NCBI RefSeq assembly: GCF_900277125.1 | Contig: NZ_OPYN01000069.1 | Coordinates: 1-32,558 of the forward strand | Reading direction: 5' to 3' | Length of the DNA stretch: 32,558 nt | Source: Pseudomonas inefficax | GTDB lineage: Bacteria > Pseudomonadota > Gammaproteobacteria > Pseudomonadales > Pseudomonadaceae | In this document: one piece after another, positions 22,011 to 31,400 of the stretch | How the letters are laid out: each line of letters starts with the position of its first letter | Position numbering within the stretch: position 1 is the stretch's first letter | Program-made: the position numbers and the translations under genes | The notes under the pieces: model-generated | What the model was told of the DNA's origin: nothing | The model's input: the letters and a program-made list of their open reading frames with translations, nothing else | Database searches by the model: none

Positions 22011-22292
22011 ATGGCAGTCAAGAAAACCGCCGAGACTGACGCGGCAGCGGATGCGGCCGAATCCGCAGTTGTACCTGGTGCCGACGGCACCGACACCATC
22101 CTTGCAGCCGCTGAGCCGGCCGGCGTGACCTTCACCGACCGCGTTTTCACCTCGCGCTCGCTATTCCTGCAGGCCGGTGACGACCTGCGCGAGTTCAAGG
22201 TGCAGGCCGGCCGCGTGACCGTCCAGGCCGACAACGCCGAGGCGCTGGCGTTTTTGCGTGGCCATGCCGACCTGCAGCAACTGGACGGCTAA
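22011..22292 (+). CDS. small hypothetical tail-region protein
   Basis: This 93-residue protein has an Ala/Asp-rich N-terminus (KKTAETDAAADAAESAVVPG) that looks disordered. A beta-rich C-terminal half follows (VFTSRSLFLQAGDDLREFKV, QAGRVTVQADNAEALAFLRG). GGAG lies before the ATG at 22011. It is found between GpV and the P2-type W. No family is recognised. Confidence 0.75.
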   Translation: MAVKKTAETDAAADAAESAVVPGADGTDTILAAAEPAGVTFTDRVFTSRSLFLQAGDDLREFKVQAGRVTVQADNAEALAFLRGHADLQQLDG

Positions 22293-22294
22293 GC

Positions 22295-22621
22295 ATGATT
22301 GGCCTGGACCGCAGGACCGGCCAGAAATCCACCGGCCTCGATCATCTGAAACAGTCGATTGAGGACATCCTGACCACGCCCTTGGGTAGTCGCCGCATGC
22401 GGCCTGAATACGGCTGCAACCTGCGCCGCTTTGTCGACCTGCCGGTTAACGAGGGCTGGAAAAGCGCCGTGCAGGCCGAGGTCGCCCGCGCCCTGGGGCG
22501 CTGGGAGCCGCGCCTGCAGCTGGAGCGGGTCAAGGTCGTTTCGGTGCTGGATGGCCAGATCGGCCTGTTGCTGACAGGCCAGTACCTGGGTAGCTCGGCC
22601 GTTGTGGAGGTGAGCGCATGA
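22295..22621 (+). CDS. baseplate wedge protein (P2 GpW / T4 gp25 family)
   Basis: This 108-residue protein has the gp25/GpW signature: HLKQSIEDILTTPLGSRRMR then PEYGCNLRRFVDLP, followed by EVARALGRWEPRLQLERVKV. It belongs to the P2-type baseplate wedge of contractile tails. It starts 2 bases after the previous stop and overlaps GpJ as ATGA (22618/22621). Confidence 0.93.
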   Translation: MIGLDRRTGQKSTGLDHLKQSIEDILTTPLGSRRMRPEYGCNLRRFVDLPVNEGWKSAVQAEVARALGRWEPRLQLERVKVVSVLDGQIGLLLTGQYLGSSAVVEVSA

Positions 22622-23598
22622 TTGACCTGTCTTTACTGCCCCCGCCCGATGTGGTGGAAACCCTGGAGTTTGAGACGCTCTATCAAGAGGTGCTTGGCAT
22701 CTTCCGCGCCCATATGGGCGATCAGTGGACCGCGCTTCTTGAGTCCGATCCGGTGGTCAAGCTGATGGAGGTCATGGCTTACCGTGAGCTGATGGTGCGC
22801 GCCCGTGTCAACGCGGCTGCCAAGGCCAGCTTGCTGGCCTACGCCAAGGGCGCCGACCTCGACAATCGCGCGGCTGATTACGGCGTGCAACGACTGACCA
22901 TCCGGGCAGCTGACCCTGACGCGGTGCCGCCGGTGGCGGCGGTGATGGAAAGTGACGTGGCGCTGCGCTACCGCACGCGGCTGTCGCTGGAAGCGCTGTC
23001 CGTCGCCGGCAGTAGCGGGGCGTATGAGTATCACGCGCTGAGTTCGTCGGCCGAGCTGGTTCACGTCTCGGTCGATTCGCCCCGGTTTTCCGGAGTACCG
23101 GTGCCAGCCTCGGTAAAAGCGCAGTTGCCGGCCGGGGCCATTGTCGTGGTCTGCGACTACGACGCCGGCCTGGTTAACCCGCTGCCCGGCGATGTTTCGC
23201 TGGCCGTGTTGGCACGGCCTGATAGCGCGGTGCCCGAGGCGCAGCTGGTGACCACTGTCCTCAAGGCGCTGTCGGCCGATGACGTGCGGCCGGTGACGGA
23301 TCGGCCGCGCGTACAGGGCGGTATCCCGACTGACTTTCAGGTTGAGGCGGTGCTATGGATGGAGGATGGGCCAGACCCTGACGTTGTCCGTGCAGCCGCT
23401 AGAGTCAGCCTGGATGTCGCCATCGCAGATGCGCGACGGCTGGAGGGGCAGTTGCCTGTCTCGGCTATCTACGCGGCGTTACATGTAACGGGAGTTGGCC
23501 GTGTCGACCTGATCAAGCCGGTGGAAGGGGTGGTGTGTGACAAGCGGCATTATCCGCGCGCCACGTCCATTGTCCTGACCACCAAGGTGGTCACATGA
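22618..23598 (+). CDS. baseplate assembly protein (P2 GpJ family)
   Basis: This 326-residue protein reads MIDLSLLPPPDVVETLEFET, then VMAYRELMVRARVNAAAKAS, LLAYAKGADLDNRAADYGVQ, and ALSSSAELVHVSVDSPRFSG. These are characteristic of the GpJ/gp6-like baseplate wedge family. Length compares with P2 J (302). It has ATGA overlaps on both sides with W and I, as in P2. Confidence 0.94.
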   Translation: MIDLSLLPPPDVVETLEFETLYQEVLGIFRAHMGDQWTALLESDPVVKLMEVMAYRELMVRARVNAAAKASLLAYAKGADLDNRAADYGVQRLTIRAADPDAVPPVAAVMESDVALRYRTRLSLEALSVAGSSGAYEYHALSSSAELVHVSVDSPRFSGVPVPASVKAQLPAGAIVVVCDYDAGLVNPLPGDVSLAVLARPDSAVPEAQLVTTVLKALSADDVRPVTDRPRVQGGIPTDFQVEAVLWMEDGPDPDVVRAAARVSLDVAIADARRLEGQLPVSAIYAALHVTGVGRVDLIKPVEGVVCDKRHYPRATSIVLTTKVVT

Positions 23599-24317
23599 GC
23601 CTGTTACCGCACAACGCCACGCTGCTGGAGCGCTCGCTGGAGCGTGCCGGCGAGTTTGGCGTGGACCCGGACATTATCCGGGGCGTGGCCGAGTCGGCGC
23701 GCTGCCCGCCTAACTTCCTGCCTTGGTTGGGCTGGGCGCTCAAGGTTGAAGGCTGGGAAGCCGCCTACACCGACGAGCAGCGCCGCGCGCTAATCCGCGA
23801 GGCAATTCCGGTGCACAAGACCAAGGGTACCGTCGGCGCAGTCCGGCGGGTGCTCAAGGCGGTGCGGGTCAACGCGGAGTTCAAAGAGTGGCACCAGATA
23901 CCAAACGCCGCGCCATACACATTCCAGGTCACGGCCTGGGCCAACGAAAACCGGGCGGGTGAGGGTTCGATTATCTCGCCCGAGCTGGGCGCGCGTTTGC
24001 GTGCCCTGGTCGACGCGGCGAAGAACGAGCGCAGCCACTACGAGTTTCGGCTGGGTGCCCGCTTCGACGGCGGCCTGGTGCTCGGCAACGCCTTTCAGGC
24101 GCGGGCCGTGCAGCACCGCTCCATGGATGCCCAGGCGGTGCCCGTCGACCTCATGGCGCAGACGGTGCTGTTTGCCAATGTGCTCAATGCGTCCAGCGTA
24201 TCCCGGCAATTTGCCGAGGCGCAGGGCGTACCCATTCAAGCAGAAGGTGCCCCGCTGGTAGCCAACGCGGCGCAGGTCCGCACGGTCGTGCGGGGCTACA
24301 TGGAGGCTGTTCTATGA
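23595..24317 (+). CDS. tail protein I (P2 GpI family)
   Basis: This 240-residue protein has the conserved N-terminal part MSLLPHNATLLERSLERAGE, CPPNFLPWLGWALKVEGWEA, and QRRALIREAIPVHKTKGTVG, which define the GpI family. Its C-terminal third (LGARFDGGLVLGNAFQARAV and onward) extends beyond P2 gpI (176 residues). Such extensions are commonly variable near the fibre attachment site. It joins baseplate and fibres and overlaps the fibre gene as ATGA. Confidence 0.92.
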   Translation: MSLLPHNATLLERSLERAGEFGVDPDIIRGVAESARCPPNFLPWLGWALKVEGWEAAYTDEQRRALIREAIPVHKTKGTVGAVRRVLKAVRVNAEFKEWHQIPNAAPYTFQVTAWANENRAGEGSIISPELGARLRALVDAAKNERSHYEFRLGARFDGGLVLGNAFQARAVQHRSMDAQAVPVDLMAQTVLFANVLNASSVSRQFAEAQGVPIQAEGAPLVANAAQVRTVVRGYMEAVL

Positions 24318-25000
24318 GTACAGGCTTGCAACCTGTCATCACCAAGGCCGGCCTGGCGGCGATCCTGACGGCAACGAAAACCGGTCTCTCGGCCGAGATT
24401 AGCCATATCGCCTTGGGCAGCCAGGCCTACACCCCAAGCGCCGAGCAGAAGACCCTGCGCAACGAGGTGGCGCGCTTCCCGATTTCCAGCGGCGAGAAGT
24501 TGAGTAGCACGCTGTTGCACCTGACCGCTGTCGCCGATGGCGCAACAGCGTACTGGGTGCGCGAGGTCGGCATTTTCCTTAAGGACGGCACTCTGTTGGC
24601 GGTCTGGTCGCACCTGACCGAGGCGTTGGCCTACAAGGCCGCCAACATCGACCTGCTGCTGGCCTACGACCTGTCGCTGGCGGCGCTGCCGGCGGACAGC
24701 GTGACCATCGTCAGTTCAGCTGCCGGCCTCAACCTGACGCTGGCCGAGCCCTTGGCGGCGCTGTCCACCGCACTCATTGCCGAGCAGGTGCGCGGCATGG
24801 AGAAGGGCGAGCGCCTGGACAGCCTGGAGCGCTTGGCGCGAATCGCCGGCGAGCAGATCGGCGGCTTGCTCGTGCGGGTGGAGGCTGCAGAGAAGGCCGC
24901 CACCGAAACACGGGATGGCCTGTTGAGCTTGGCTGTAGCCAATGCCACCGGGCTTATGACCATTCAACTCAACCAAATTCAAAAACTACTCGGAGCTTGA
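24314..25000 (+). CDS. short tail fibre protein (GpH-like N-terminal domain)
   Basis: This 228-residue protein has the N-terminal phage tail-collar fibre pattern: LQPVITKAGLAAILTATKTG, ISHIALGSQAYTPSAEQKTL, YWVREVGIFLKDGTLLAVWS, and NIDLLLAYDLSLAALPADSV. After about residue 150 there is only a short helical C-terminus (RIAGEQIGGLLVRVEAAEKA) in place of a long receptor-binding shaft; P2 H has 669 residues. Receptor binding is therefore probably delegated to the next gene. The ATGA overlap with GpI fixes the start. Confidence 0.88.
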   Translation: MSTGLQPVITKAGLAAILTATKTGLSAEISHIALGSQAYTPSAEQKTLRNEVARFPISSGEKLSSTLLHLTAVADGATAYWVREVGIFLKDGTLLAVWSHLTEALAYKAANIDLLLAYDLSLAALPADSVTIVSSAAGLNLTLAEPLAALSTALIAEQVRGMEKGERLDSLERLARIAGEQIGGLLVRVEAAEKAATETRDGLLSLAVANATGLMTIQLNQIQKLLGA

Positions 25001-25003
25001 CGT

Positions 25004-25735
25004 ATGAGTCTCGAAAATGAAGTCGCCGGTTTGGCGTCTGTTTGCAACAAACTGGTCGATACAGTTAACGGCAGGATGGCCGGCATCAACGCTGCCGTGG
25101 CTGCAGCGGTTGCTGCAGCGCCGTTGATGGTCCGCGGCTACTGGGTGGACCCACAACTGGGCGATGACGCCAATGGCCTGGGAACCGAGGCGAGCCCATT
25201 CAAGACCGTGCAACGGGCCGTCGACGCTACCCCGGACTGTGGTCGGGTGACCGTATGGCTGGCCAAGGACTACGTACTGGATAGAAGCATCACCACGAAC
25301 GGGCGTCAGGTGGTCATTGGTGCGTTGCCTGGCTCTGGTCGTCGACTGATTCTCAATGAGTTCACCCCGGAAGGCGACACCCTGCCACGCATGGGGTCGT
25401 TCTGGATGTCGGGCGGCTCGAACCTCCAGTTGCTTAACGTGACGCTCAGCCTGCCGGCATCGAGCGCCGGCGATCTGAGCGCCTACTACGCCCTCTGTTT
25501 TGCCAGTGGGTCGTCGGCTCCGATCATCATGCAGGTGCGCATGTACAACTGCGCGTTCGAGCTGCGTGGCACCTTCCGGGGCAAGCTGATCGGTCCAGGC
25601 TCGGCACTTTTTGCGCTGTCCATGACCGGCACGGCGGTGCCTTCGGCCCTCAATGGCTCGCTGATTGTTGGCGTTGCTGCGGGCACCCTGTCCAAAGATC
25701 TGGGCCACATCATCACCAACCTGTCGAGCCTGTGA
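25004..25735 (+). CDS. putative receptor-binding tail fibre/beta-helix protein
   Basis: This 243-residue protein has a helical N-terminus (NEVAGLASVCNKLVDTVNGR) that may trimerise. YWVDPQLGDDANGLGTEASP then FKTVQRAVDATPDCGRVTVW follow, the hallmark opening of right-handed beta-helix (pectin-lyase-like) proteins. Later repeats (MSGGSNLQLLNVTLSLPASS, SAPIIMQVRMYNCAFELRGT) fit successive coils. No lyase or deacetylase catalytic residues can be assigned. It starts 3 bases after the short fibre gene, so the two probably act as a split fibre. The role is inferred from fold and position. Confidence 0.75.
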   Translation: MSLENEVAGLASVCNKLVDTVNGRMAGINAAVAAAVAAAPLMVRGYWVDPQLGDDANGLGTEASPFKTVQRAVDATPDCGRVTVWLAKDYVLDRSITTNGRQVVIGALPGSGRRLILNEFTPEGDTLPRMGSFWMSGGSNLQLLNVTLSLPASSAGDLSAYYALCFASGSSAPIIMQVRMYNCAFELRGTFRGKLIGPGSALFALSMTGTAVPSALNGSLIVGVAAGTLSKDLGHIITNLSSL

Positions 25736-25742
25736 GGCGATC

Positions 25743-26198
25743 ATGCAAAAAACCTTTTTGAACGTCGTCTTTGGCGAGATCAACTACAACGGCTTCGACT
25801 TCGAGGCACTGCCCATTGGTGCTGCGCTGCTGGTGGCACAGCAGCAAATCGACCAGGCGGCCGACCAGGCGCTGGCGGCGGTACTGGGCGATCCGCTGCG
25901 CGCCATCGAGAACCAGCTGGCCGAGGGTGAGGCGAAGGCCTTCAAGCAGGCGGGTTACGCCGGTGAGGTGCCGCTGACCGTACAGGCCATGGTCGATGCC
26001 CAAGGCGTCGAGCCCGTGGAGGCGGCTGAGTCGATCCTGCAGGAGGCGCAGGCGTGGCACGCGGCCGTTTGCTCCATCCGTGCGGCCCGTCTCAAAGGCA
26101 AGGTCGAGGTGCTCAAGGCGACTACCCATGCGCAGGCTGAAAGCTACGCCGACGGGGCGATCAACGCCATTCGCGCGAGCGTTCCGGGCGCTGTCTGA
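25743..26198 (+). CDS. fibre-associated small protein, possible fibre assembly factor
   Basis: This 151-residue protein reads MQKTFLNVVFGEINYNGFDF, then a helical body (AQQQIDQAADQALAAVLGDP, ESILQEAQAWHAAVCSIRAA). In Pseudomonas prophages a small alpha-helical protein often follows the fibre gene and helps its assembly. The sequence does not show a known chaperone motif. The ATG at 25743 lies 7 bases after the previous stop and GAGG overlaps that stop. Two terminators follow it. Confidence 0.7.
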   Translation: MQKTFLNVVFGEINYNGFDFEALPIGAALLVAQQQIDQAADQALAAVLGDPLRAIENQLAEGEAKAFKQAGYAGEVPLTVQAMVDAQGVEPVEAAESILQEAQAWHAAVCSIRAARLKGKVEVLKATTHAQAESYADGAINAIRASVPGAV

Positions 26199-26221
26199 CC
26201 CCCTCGCTGCATTCCCTTGAG

Positions 26222-26249
26222 CGCCCCGTTTTCGGGGCGTTTTTATTTC
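26222..26249 (+). terminator. intrinsic terminator (first of a tandem pair)
   Basis: CGCCCCG (26222-26228), TTTT loop, CGGGGCG (26233-26239), then TTTTTATTT. It lies 24 bases after the preceding gene. Confidence 0.85.
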
Positions 26250-26252
26250 TGC

Positions 26253-26280
26253 AGGGCCGCCGCGTGCGGCCCTTTCTTTT
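26253..26280 (+). terminator. second tandem terminator-like hairpin
   Basis: AGGGCCGC (26253-26260) pairs with GCGGCCCT (26266-26273) around a 5-base loop. TTCTTTT follows. It directly precedes the sheath gene RBS. Confidence 0.65.
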
Positions 26281-26291
26281 GGAGCTATCCC

Positions 26292-27458
26292 ATGGCTGGA
26301 TTCTTTCACGGCGTTACCGTAACGAACGTCGACACCGGCGCGCGTAACGTTGCGCTGCCGTCTTCCTCGATCATTGGCCTGGTCGACACCTTCACCGAGG
26401 GCGCGAACGTCTCGGCCAAAGTTGGTGACCTGTTCCTGATTACCAACGAGCGCGAGGCCGTTGCCGCGTTCGGTGCCGATGCTGCCATCACCAAGGCCTG
26501 CCGGGCGATCTATACGCGTTCTAAGGCGGTTATTGTCGCCACGGGCGTGGCCAAGGTGGCTGACGGCGCCGCGCAGACTTCCGCGATCATTGGCGGGGTG
26601 CAGGCCAGCGGCAAGCGTACCGGCCTGCAGGCGCTGCTGGACGGCAAGAGCCGCTTCAACGCCCAGCCGCGCCTGATCGTCGCGCCCAAGCACAGCGCGA
26701 CCCTGGCGGTGGCCACCGCCATGGACTCCATTGCGGCCAAGCTGCGCGCCGTGGCGATCATCGACGGCCCCAACACTACCGACGAGGCCGCCACCGCCTA
26801 CGCCAAATCGTTCGGCTCCAAGCGCATTTACATGGTCGATCCGGGCGTGCAGGTGTGGGACACCGCTACCAACGCGACCATCGACGCGCCGGCCTCGGCG
26901 TGGGCTGCAGGCGTGTTCGCCTGGACCGACAGTGAGTATGGCTTCTGGTCCTCGCCATCGAACAAAGAGTTCGTCGGCATCACCGGCACCACCCGCGCCA
27001 TCGAGTACCTGGATGGCGATGAGACGTGCCGGGCCAACCTGCTCAACAACGCCAATATCGCGACCATCATCCGTGACGACGGATTCCGCCTGTGGGGTAA
27101 CCGCACGCTGTCGAGCGATCCGAAGTGGGCGTTCGTCACCCGCGTGCGAACCATGGACATGGTCATGGACGCGATCCTGTACGGGCACAAATGGGCGGTG
27201 GACCGGGGTATTACCTCGACCTATATCCGCGACGTAACCGAAGGCCTGCAGGCCTTCATGCGCGACCTGAAAGCCCAGGGCGCAATCATCAACTTCGAGG
27301 TCTATGCCGACCCGGTGCTCAACACGGCCAGCCAACTGGAGCAGGGCAAGGTGTACTGGAACATCCGCTTCACCGACGTACCGCCGGCCGAAAACCCGAA
27401 TTTCCGTATCGAAGTCACCAATCAATGGCTGACCGAAGTCCTCGACCAAGTCGCGTAA
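26292..27458 (+). CDS. contractile tail sheath protein (P2 GpFI family)
   Basis: This 388-residue protein is similar in length to P2 FI (396). Signature segments are MAGFFHGVTVTNVDTGARNV, SSIIGLVDTFTEGANVSAKV, FAWTDSEYGFWSSPSNKEFV, LLNNANIATIIRDDGFRLWG, and NRTLSSDPKWAFVTRVRTMD. It polymerises around the tube and contracts to drive injection. The ATG at 26292 has GGAG 7 bases upstream, so an upstream frame through the terminators is not used. Confidence 0.96.
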   Translation: MAGFFHGVTVTNVDTGARNVALPSSSIIGLVDTFTEGANVSAKVGDLFLITNEREAVAAFGADAAITKACRAIYTRSKAVIVATGVAKVADGAAQTSAIIGGVQASGKRTGLQALLDGKSRFNAQPRLIVAPKHSATLAVATAMDSIAAKLRAVAIIDGPNTTDEAATAYAKSFGSKRIYMVDPGVQVWDTATNATIDAPASAWAAGVFAWTDSEYGFWSSPSNKEFVGITGTTRAIEYLDGDETCRANLLNNANIATIIRDDGFRLWGNRTLSSDPKWAFVTRVRTMDMVMDAILYGHKWAVDRGITSTYIRDVTEGLQAFMRDLKAQGAIINFEVYADPVLNTASQLEQGKVYWNIRFTDVPPAENPNFRIEVTNQWLTEVLDQVA

Positions 27459-27470
27459 GGAGCGCATCAC

Positions 27471-27980
27471 ATGGCAATGATTCCCGAGATATTGGCCAAC
27501 ATGAACCTGTTTGTGGACGGCCTCAGCTTCCAGGGCGATGTTCCCAGCCTGACCCTGCCCAAGCTCACGCTGAAAATGGAGGAGCACCGGCCCGGTGGCA
27601 TGGATATGCCGATTGAGATGGATGTGGGCATGGACAAGATGGAGTCCAACTTCACCACCACCGGGGTGCGCAAAGAGTCCTTGAAATTCTTCGGCCTGGC
27701 TGACGGCAACGCGTTCAACGGGACGTTCCGGGGTTCGTTCAAGGGCCAGCGGGGCGAGACCAAAGCGGTGATCGTCACTCAGCGCGGCACCCTGAAGGAG
27801 CTGGATATGGGGGACTGGAAGCCGGGCGACAAGGCTGAGTTCAAGCACTCCGTGGCGTTGACCTATTACAAGCTCGAGGTCGGTGGTGAGGTCATCTATG
27901 AGATCGATCCAGTGGCGATGAAGCGCGTCATCAACGGTGTCGACCAGCTGGCCAGCCAGCGCCGCGACCTCGGCCTGTAG
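27471..27980 (+). CDS. tail tube protein (P2 GpFII family)
   Basis: This 169-residue protein (P2 FII is 172) reads MAMIPEILANMNLFVDGLSF, then LPKLTLKMEEHRPGGMDMPI, and later GDKAEFKHSVALTYYKLEVG. It forms the rigid inner tube. It follows the sheath by 12 bp with AAGGAG upstream, in standard P2 order. Confidence 0.95.
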   Translation: MAMIPEILANMNLFVDGLSFQGDVPSLTLPKLTLKMEEHRPGGMDMPIEMDVGMDKMESNFTTTGVRKESLKFFGLADGNAFNGTFRGSFKGQRGETKAVIVTQRGTLKELDMGDWKPGDKAEFKHSVALTYYKLEVGGEVIYEIDPVAMKRVINGVDQLASQRRDLGL

Positions 27981-28028
27981 TCCCCTACAACCCTTCCGCA
28001 TTCCTTTCTGATTCAAGGACACCGAGTC

Positions 28029-28325
28029 ATGAGCAAGCCAGCACCGAAGTACCTCAAGCTGACCGCTGAAAATGTCACCGTCACCCTGACCAAGCCAACC
28101 GAGATGAATGGTATCAAGGTGGACACCATCACCCTGCGCGCGCCGACCGTTCGCGATATGCGCATGTCCAGCCAGACCTCGGACGGCGACGAGGAGCAAC
28201 GCGAGCTGAACCTGTTCGCCTCCCTGGCCGAGGTCAGTGTCAAGGACCTGGAGGGCCTGACCTACAAGGATTACAACCGTGTCTCGACCGGTTACACCTT
28301 TCTGGTGCGCGAGGACGAACTGTAA
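28029..28325 (+). CDS. tail assembly chaperone E (P2 GpE family)
   Basis: This 98-residue protein reads APKYLKLTAENVTVTLTKPT, TITLRAPTVRDMRMSSQTSD, and ends VSTGYTFLVREDEL. It occupies the P2 E position between tube and tape measure and should coat the tape-measure protein during tail assembly. A second reading frame (28336-28437) encodes the E' domain. It lies in the +1/-2 phase relative to E and is open back to 28261, so a frameshifted E-E' fusion is possible. Confidence 0.88.
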   Translation: MSKPAPKYLKLTAENVTVTLTKPTEMNGIKVDTITLRAPTVRDMRMSSQTSDGDEEQRELNLFASLAEVSVKDLEGLTYKDYNRVSTGYTFLVREDEL

Positions 28326-28335
28326 TCCCGAAAGC

Positions 28336-28437
28336 ATGAAGGCCGCCGCCAAGCGACTGGCGGCCGAGCTGAATTTCTCGGCCGAGGAAATCATGACCAT
28401 GTCCTATGCCGACGTGGTCTGGTGGCTTACAGATTGA
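28336..28437 (+). CDS. GpE'-like extension (probable frameshift product domain)
   Basis: From the ATG at 28336 the product is 33 residues: KAAAKRLAAELNFSAEEIMT then MSYADVVWWLTD. The 'S...M....v..W' ending is that of the P2 E' domain. It has no good RBS, and the frame is open from 28261, overlapping the last 65 bases of E. Production as an E-E' fusion by frameshifting is more likely than independent initiation. The phase is +1 or -2, whereas P2 uses -1. Confidence 0.7.
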   Translation: MKAAAKRLAAELNFSAEEIMTMSYADVVWWLTD

Positions 28438-28457
28438 GCTTTTCATAGGGGGCTCCG

Positions 28458-31400
28458 GTGGCGAACAAACTAGCGTTAGCGCTGGTGATCGGCGGCACGG
28501 TCGCCTCATCGGTAGGCGCCGCATTCAAAACGGTTGAAAACGGCATCCAGAGGTTGGAGGCCAAGGGCAACAGGGCCAAGGTGCTGAAAAGCACGATTGG
28601 CGAAACCATCAAGCTGCGGGAGGAGTGGAAGCGCGCCCACGACAGTGGTGCCGCCGGCGCCGACAAGCTTTTGCGCAAGCTGAACGGCAACCTTGAGGCG
28701 CTGCGCAACCAAGGCGTCGAAGTCGGGCGCCTTAAGCGTGAGTATCAGCGCCTTGGCCGCGAAGCTCGTGCCGCCGGTCTGCAGATGAAGGGACACCAGC
28801 AGCTGCAGGCGGGCAAGGAATCGCTTAAGTCGAACGTAGGAAAGGCAGTGGCGGCCACGGCCGCTGTTGCCGCGCCGACGATGATCAGCGCGAATTACCA
28901 GGCGATCATCCGCGACATTGCGATCAAGGCTGACATCGTCAACAAGCCAGAGGAACAGCAGCTAACCCGGACGGTGATCGACACGGCCTCTGACACCGGG
29001 ATGGCGCGCAACGACGTGGCCGCCCTGGTCAACCAGTTGGTCGGCGCCGGCATGGAGCTGGATAAAGCGCTGGCCTATGCGCCGGTGGCGGCCAAGTTCG
29101 CCGTCGGTCAAGGCGCCTCGGGCGTCGACACGGCGTCAATGATCCAGGCGCTCGAGCAGAATGCCAAGATCAGCGACCCGAAGGTCATGCAGCAGGCGCT
29201 GGAGGCCATCGCCTACCAGGGTCAGGCGGGTAGCTTCGAGGCCAGCGATATGGCCCGGTGGTTCCCACAACTGCTGGCCGGTATGGAGAAGAGCGGCATC
29301 ACCGGGCTGGATGCGGTGACGTCGCTGGGCTCCATGCTGCAGGTCCAGATGAAGACCGCCGGCGGTTCTGACGAGGCTGCAAACAACCTCAAGAACTGGA
29401 TGGAGAAAATCGGTTCCGGCGAGGTGGTCAAGGCCTACAAAGACGCCGGCATTGATTATCAGGCTTCGCTGAACACCGGCCTGCAGAAGGGGATGAACGT
29501 CATTGAGGCGTCCATGGCCCTGGCCATGAGATACGTTGAAAAGACCGACCCGGACAAGGCCAAGAAGATCGAGGCGGCCAAGGCGCAAATCGACAAGGAG
29601 GTCGACCCGGAGAAGGCCAGGGCAGCACTGGACGCCTTGGAGAAGACCCTGCGTACCGGCGATATCTTTGCCGACATGCAGGTCAAGGCGGCGCTGACCG
29701 CCTACGGGCAGAATCGGGGCCTGTATCAGGAGCTGAAGGCCAACTCTGCCAACGCGCAGAAGGTCGGCGGCATCCTCGACAAGAATCTGGCCGAGCGTCG
29801 TGAAACCTCGGCTCAGCAATGGGCAGAGACGGTGCAGGCGTCTGACGACGCCATGCGCAGCATTGGCGATGCCATCCGCCCAGCGACTGACATGGCGGCC
29901 AAAGGGCTGACAGCAGTCGCCCGTGGCATCACCTCCCTGTCGGACACTTTTCCGGCGGTCGTGACGGGCATTGCTGGCACCGTGGCGGCCATCCTGGCGT
30001 TACGGACCGCGTCTAGCGCGTTCAAGATCGGCAAGGGTGTGGTCAACATCGCGCGCGGCCGTGGCCTGGAGCGTTTCGCCGGTCGTGCTGATCGTGGTGC
30101 ACAGGCGCCCATCAAACTGCCCAAGACAGGCAACAAGGTGCTCGATACCGGTTTGGGTGCGTTGGGCAAGGTGTTTGGAGCCACGGCCAGTAATGACCCC
30201 GCCCCAATCGCCGACAGCGATCCGCAGCGCGTGTTTGTAGTCAATGCCGACGCTATTGGGCGGGTCGGTGGTAGCGTGGCTACTTCTGGGCCTGGCGAGT
30301 CCGGTAGTCGTCGTGCACGCCGTCGGCGGCGGCGTCGAGCTGATCCATCGACCAATGCGCGGCGCTCGCCTGTTCCGCCGGTAGCCAAGGCGCATTTGCC
30401 GGCGGCGGGCGTTGCGGCGCTCGCTGGTGCTGCCGAGGCAAACAAGCTGGGGCGTATGGTGCAAAGTGTGCGCGGCATCACCAAGGCTGCCGGCAAGCTG
30501 CCTGGGGGCAAGCTGATTGATGCGGTGCCCGGCGTGCTCGACGTAGCGCTGAATGCCGAAACCCAAGACGAGAAGGCCGAGGGTTACGGCGGTGTGGCGG
30601 GCGGCACGGCCGGGGCCATGGCGGGTGCGGCAGCAGGTGCGGCGATTGGCTCCATTGTGCCGGTAATTGGAAGCGCTGTGGGTGGTGTCGTTGGGGCGGT
30701 CCTGGGTGGCCTCGGCGGCGAGTCCGTCGGCGGCTGGCTGGGTAAGCGCTGGTTTGGTGAGGATGCGCCGGAGGCTGAAAGCAAGCCACAGGCGGCACCA
30801 GGTGAGGCGATACGCTTAACGCTGGAGCCGCAGGAGGCCAAGCCGGACGCCTCGGCTGTGCCCGATTTGGGCAAGCATGCGTTGGAAGTTTGGGGCACCG
30901 ATAAGGCTGCCGTGCCACCTCCAGCACTAACGCCGGCTGTGGGTGATGCGGTGCGCAACGCCGGCAAGCCGGCCGAGCCTGCCATCCGGTCGGTGGCAGA
31001 AATGAGCGACGAGAAAATTGAGCGCCGCTATGACCAGCTGCCGGCCTTTGCCAAGCGAGATATGTTCGAAGCGGTTGGTGGCTTTTCAGGCACCAAGGCC
31101 GGGCTGGGTGAGGACTTTTCGCCGTCGCTGTCGCTTGACGCACCGCCTGTCCAGCCTAAGCCCGCGCCTGTGCCGGTTGATGCTGGTCAGGCGCTTGGGA
31201 TGGCCCTTCGTGAGCTGGAAAAAGTGCCGCAGGTGCCGGCTACCGTTGCGCCGACCATCACCAGGGTCATGCAGCGTGGTCAGTCTGAGGTGCAGGTGGT
31301 CGACCAGAGTTCGCCCCTCGAGCGAACAGGATTGGGCGGTGTGGTACGCGACATGGCGGCCAAGTCGATTCTGGCGCCCCCGCGAATGCCCGAACCGCCC

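Noticed and set aside
25713..28400. 895-codon open frame on the minus strand across fibre, sheath and tube genes
   Set aside because: Antisense to well-recognised P2-type tail genes; low-complexity product with no family resemblance. A GC-rich codon-bias artefact.
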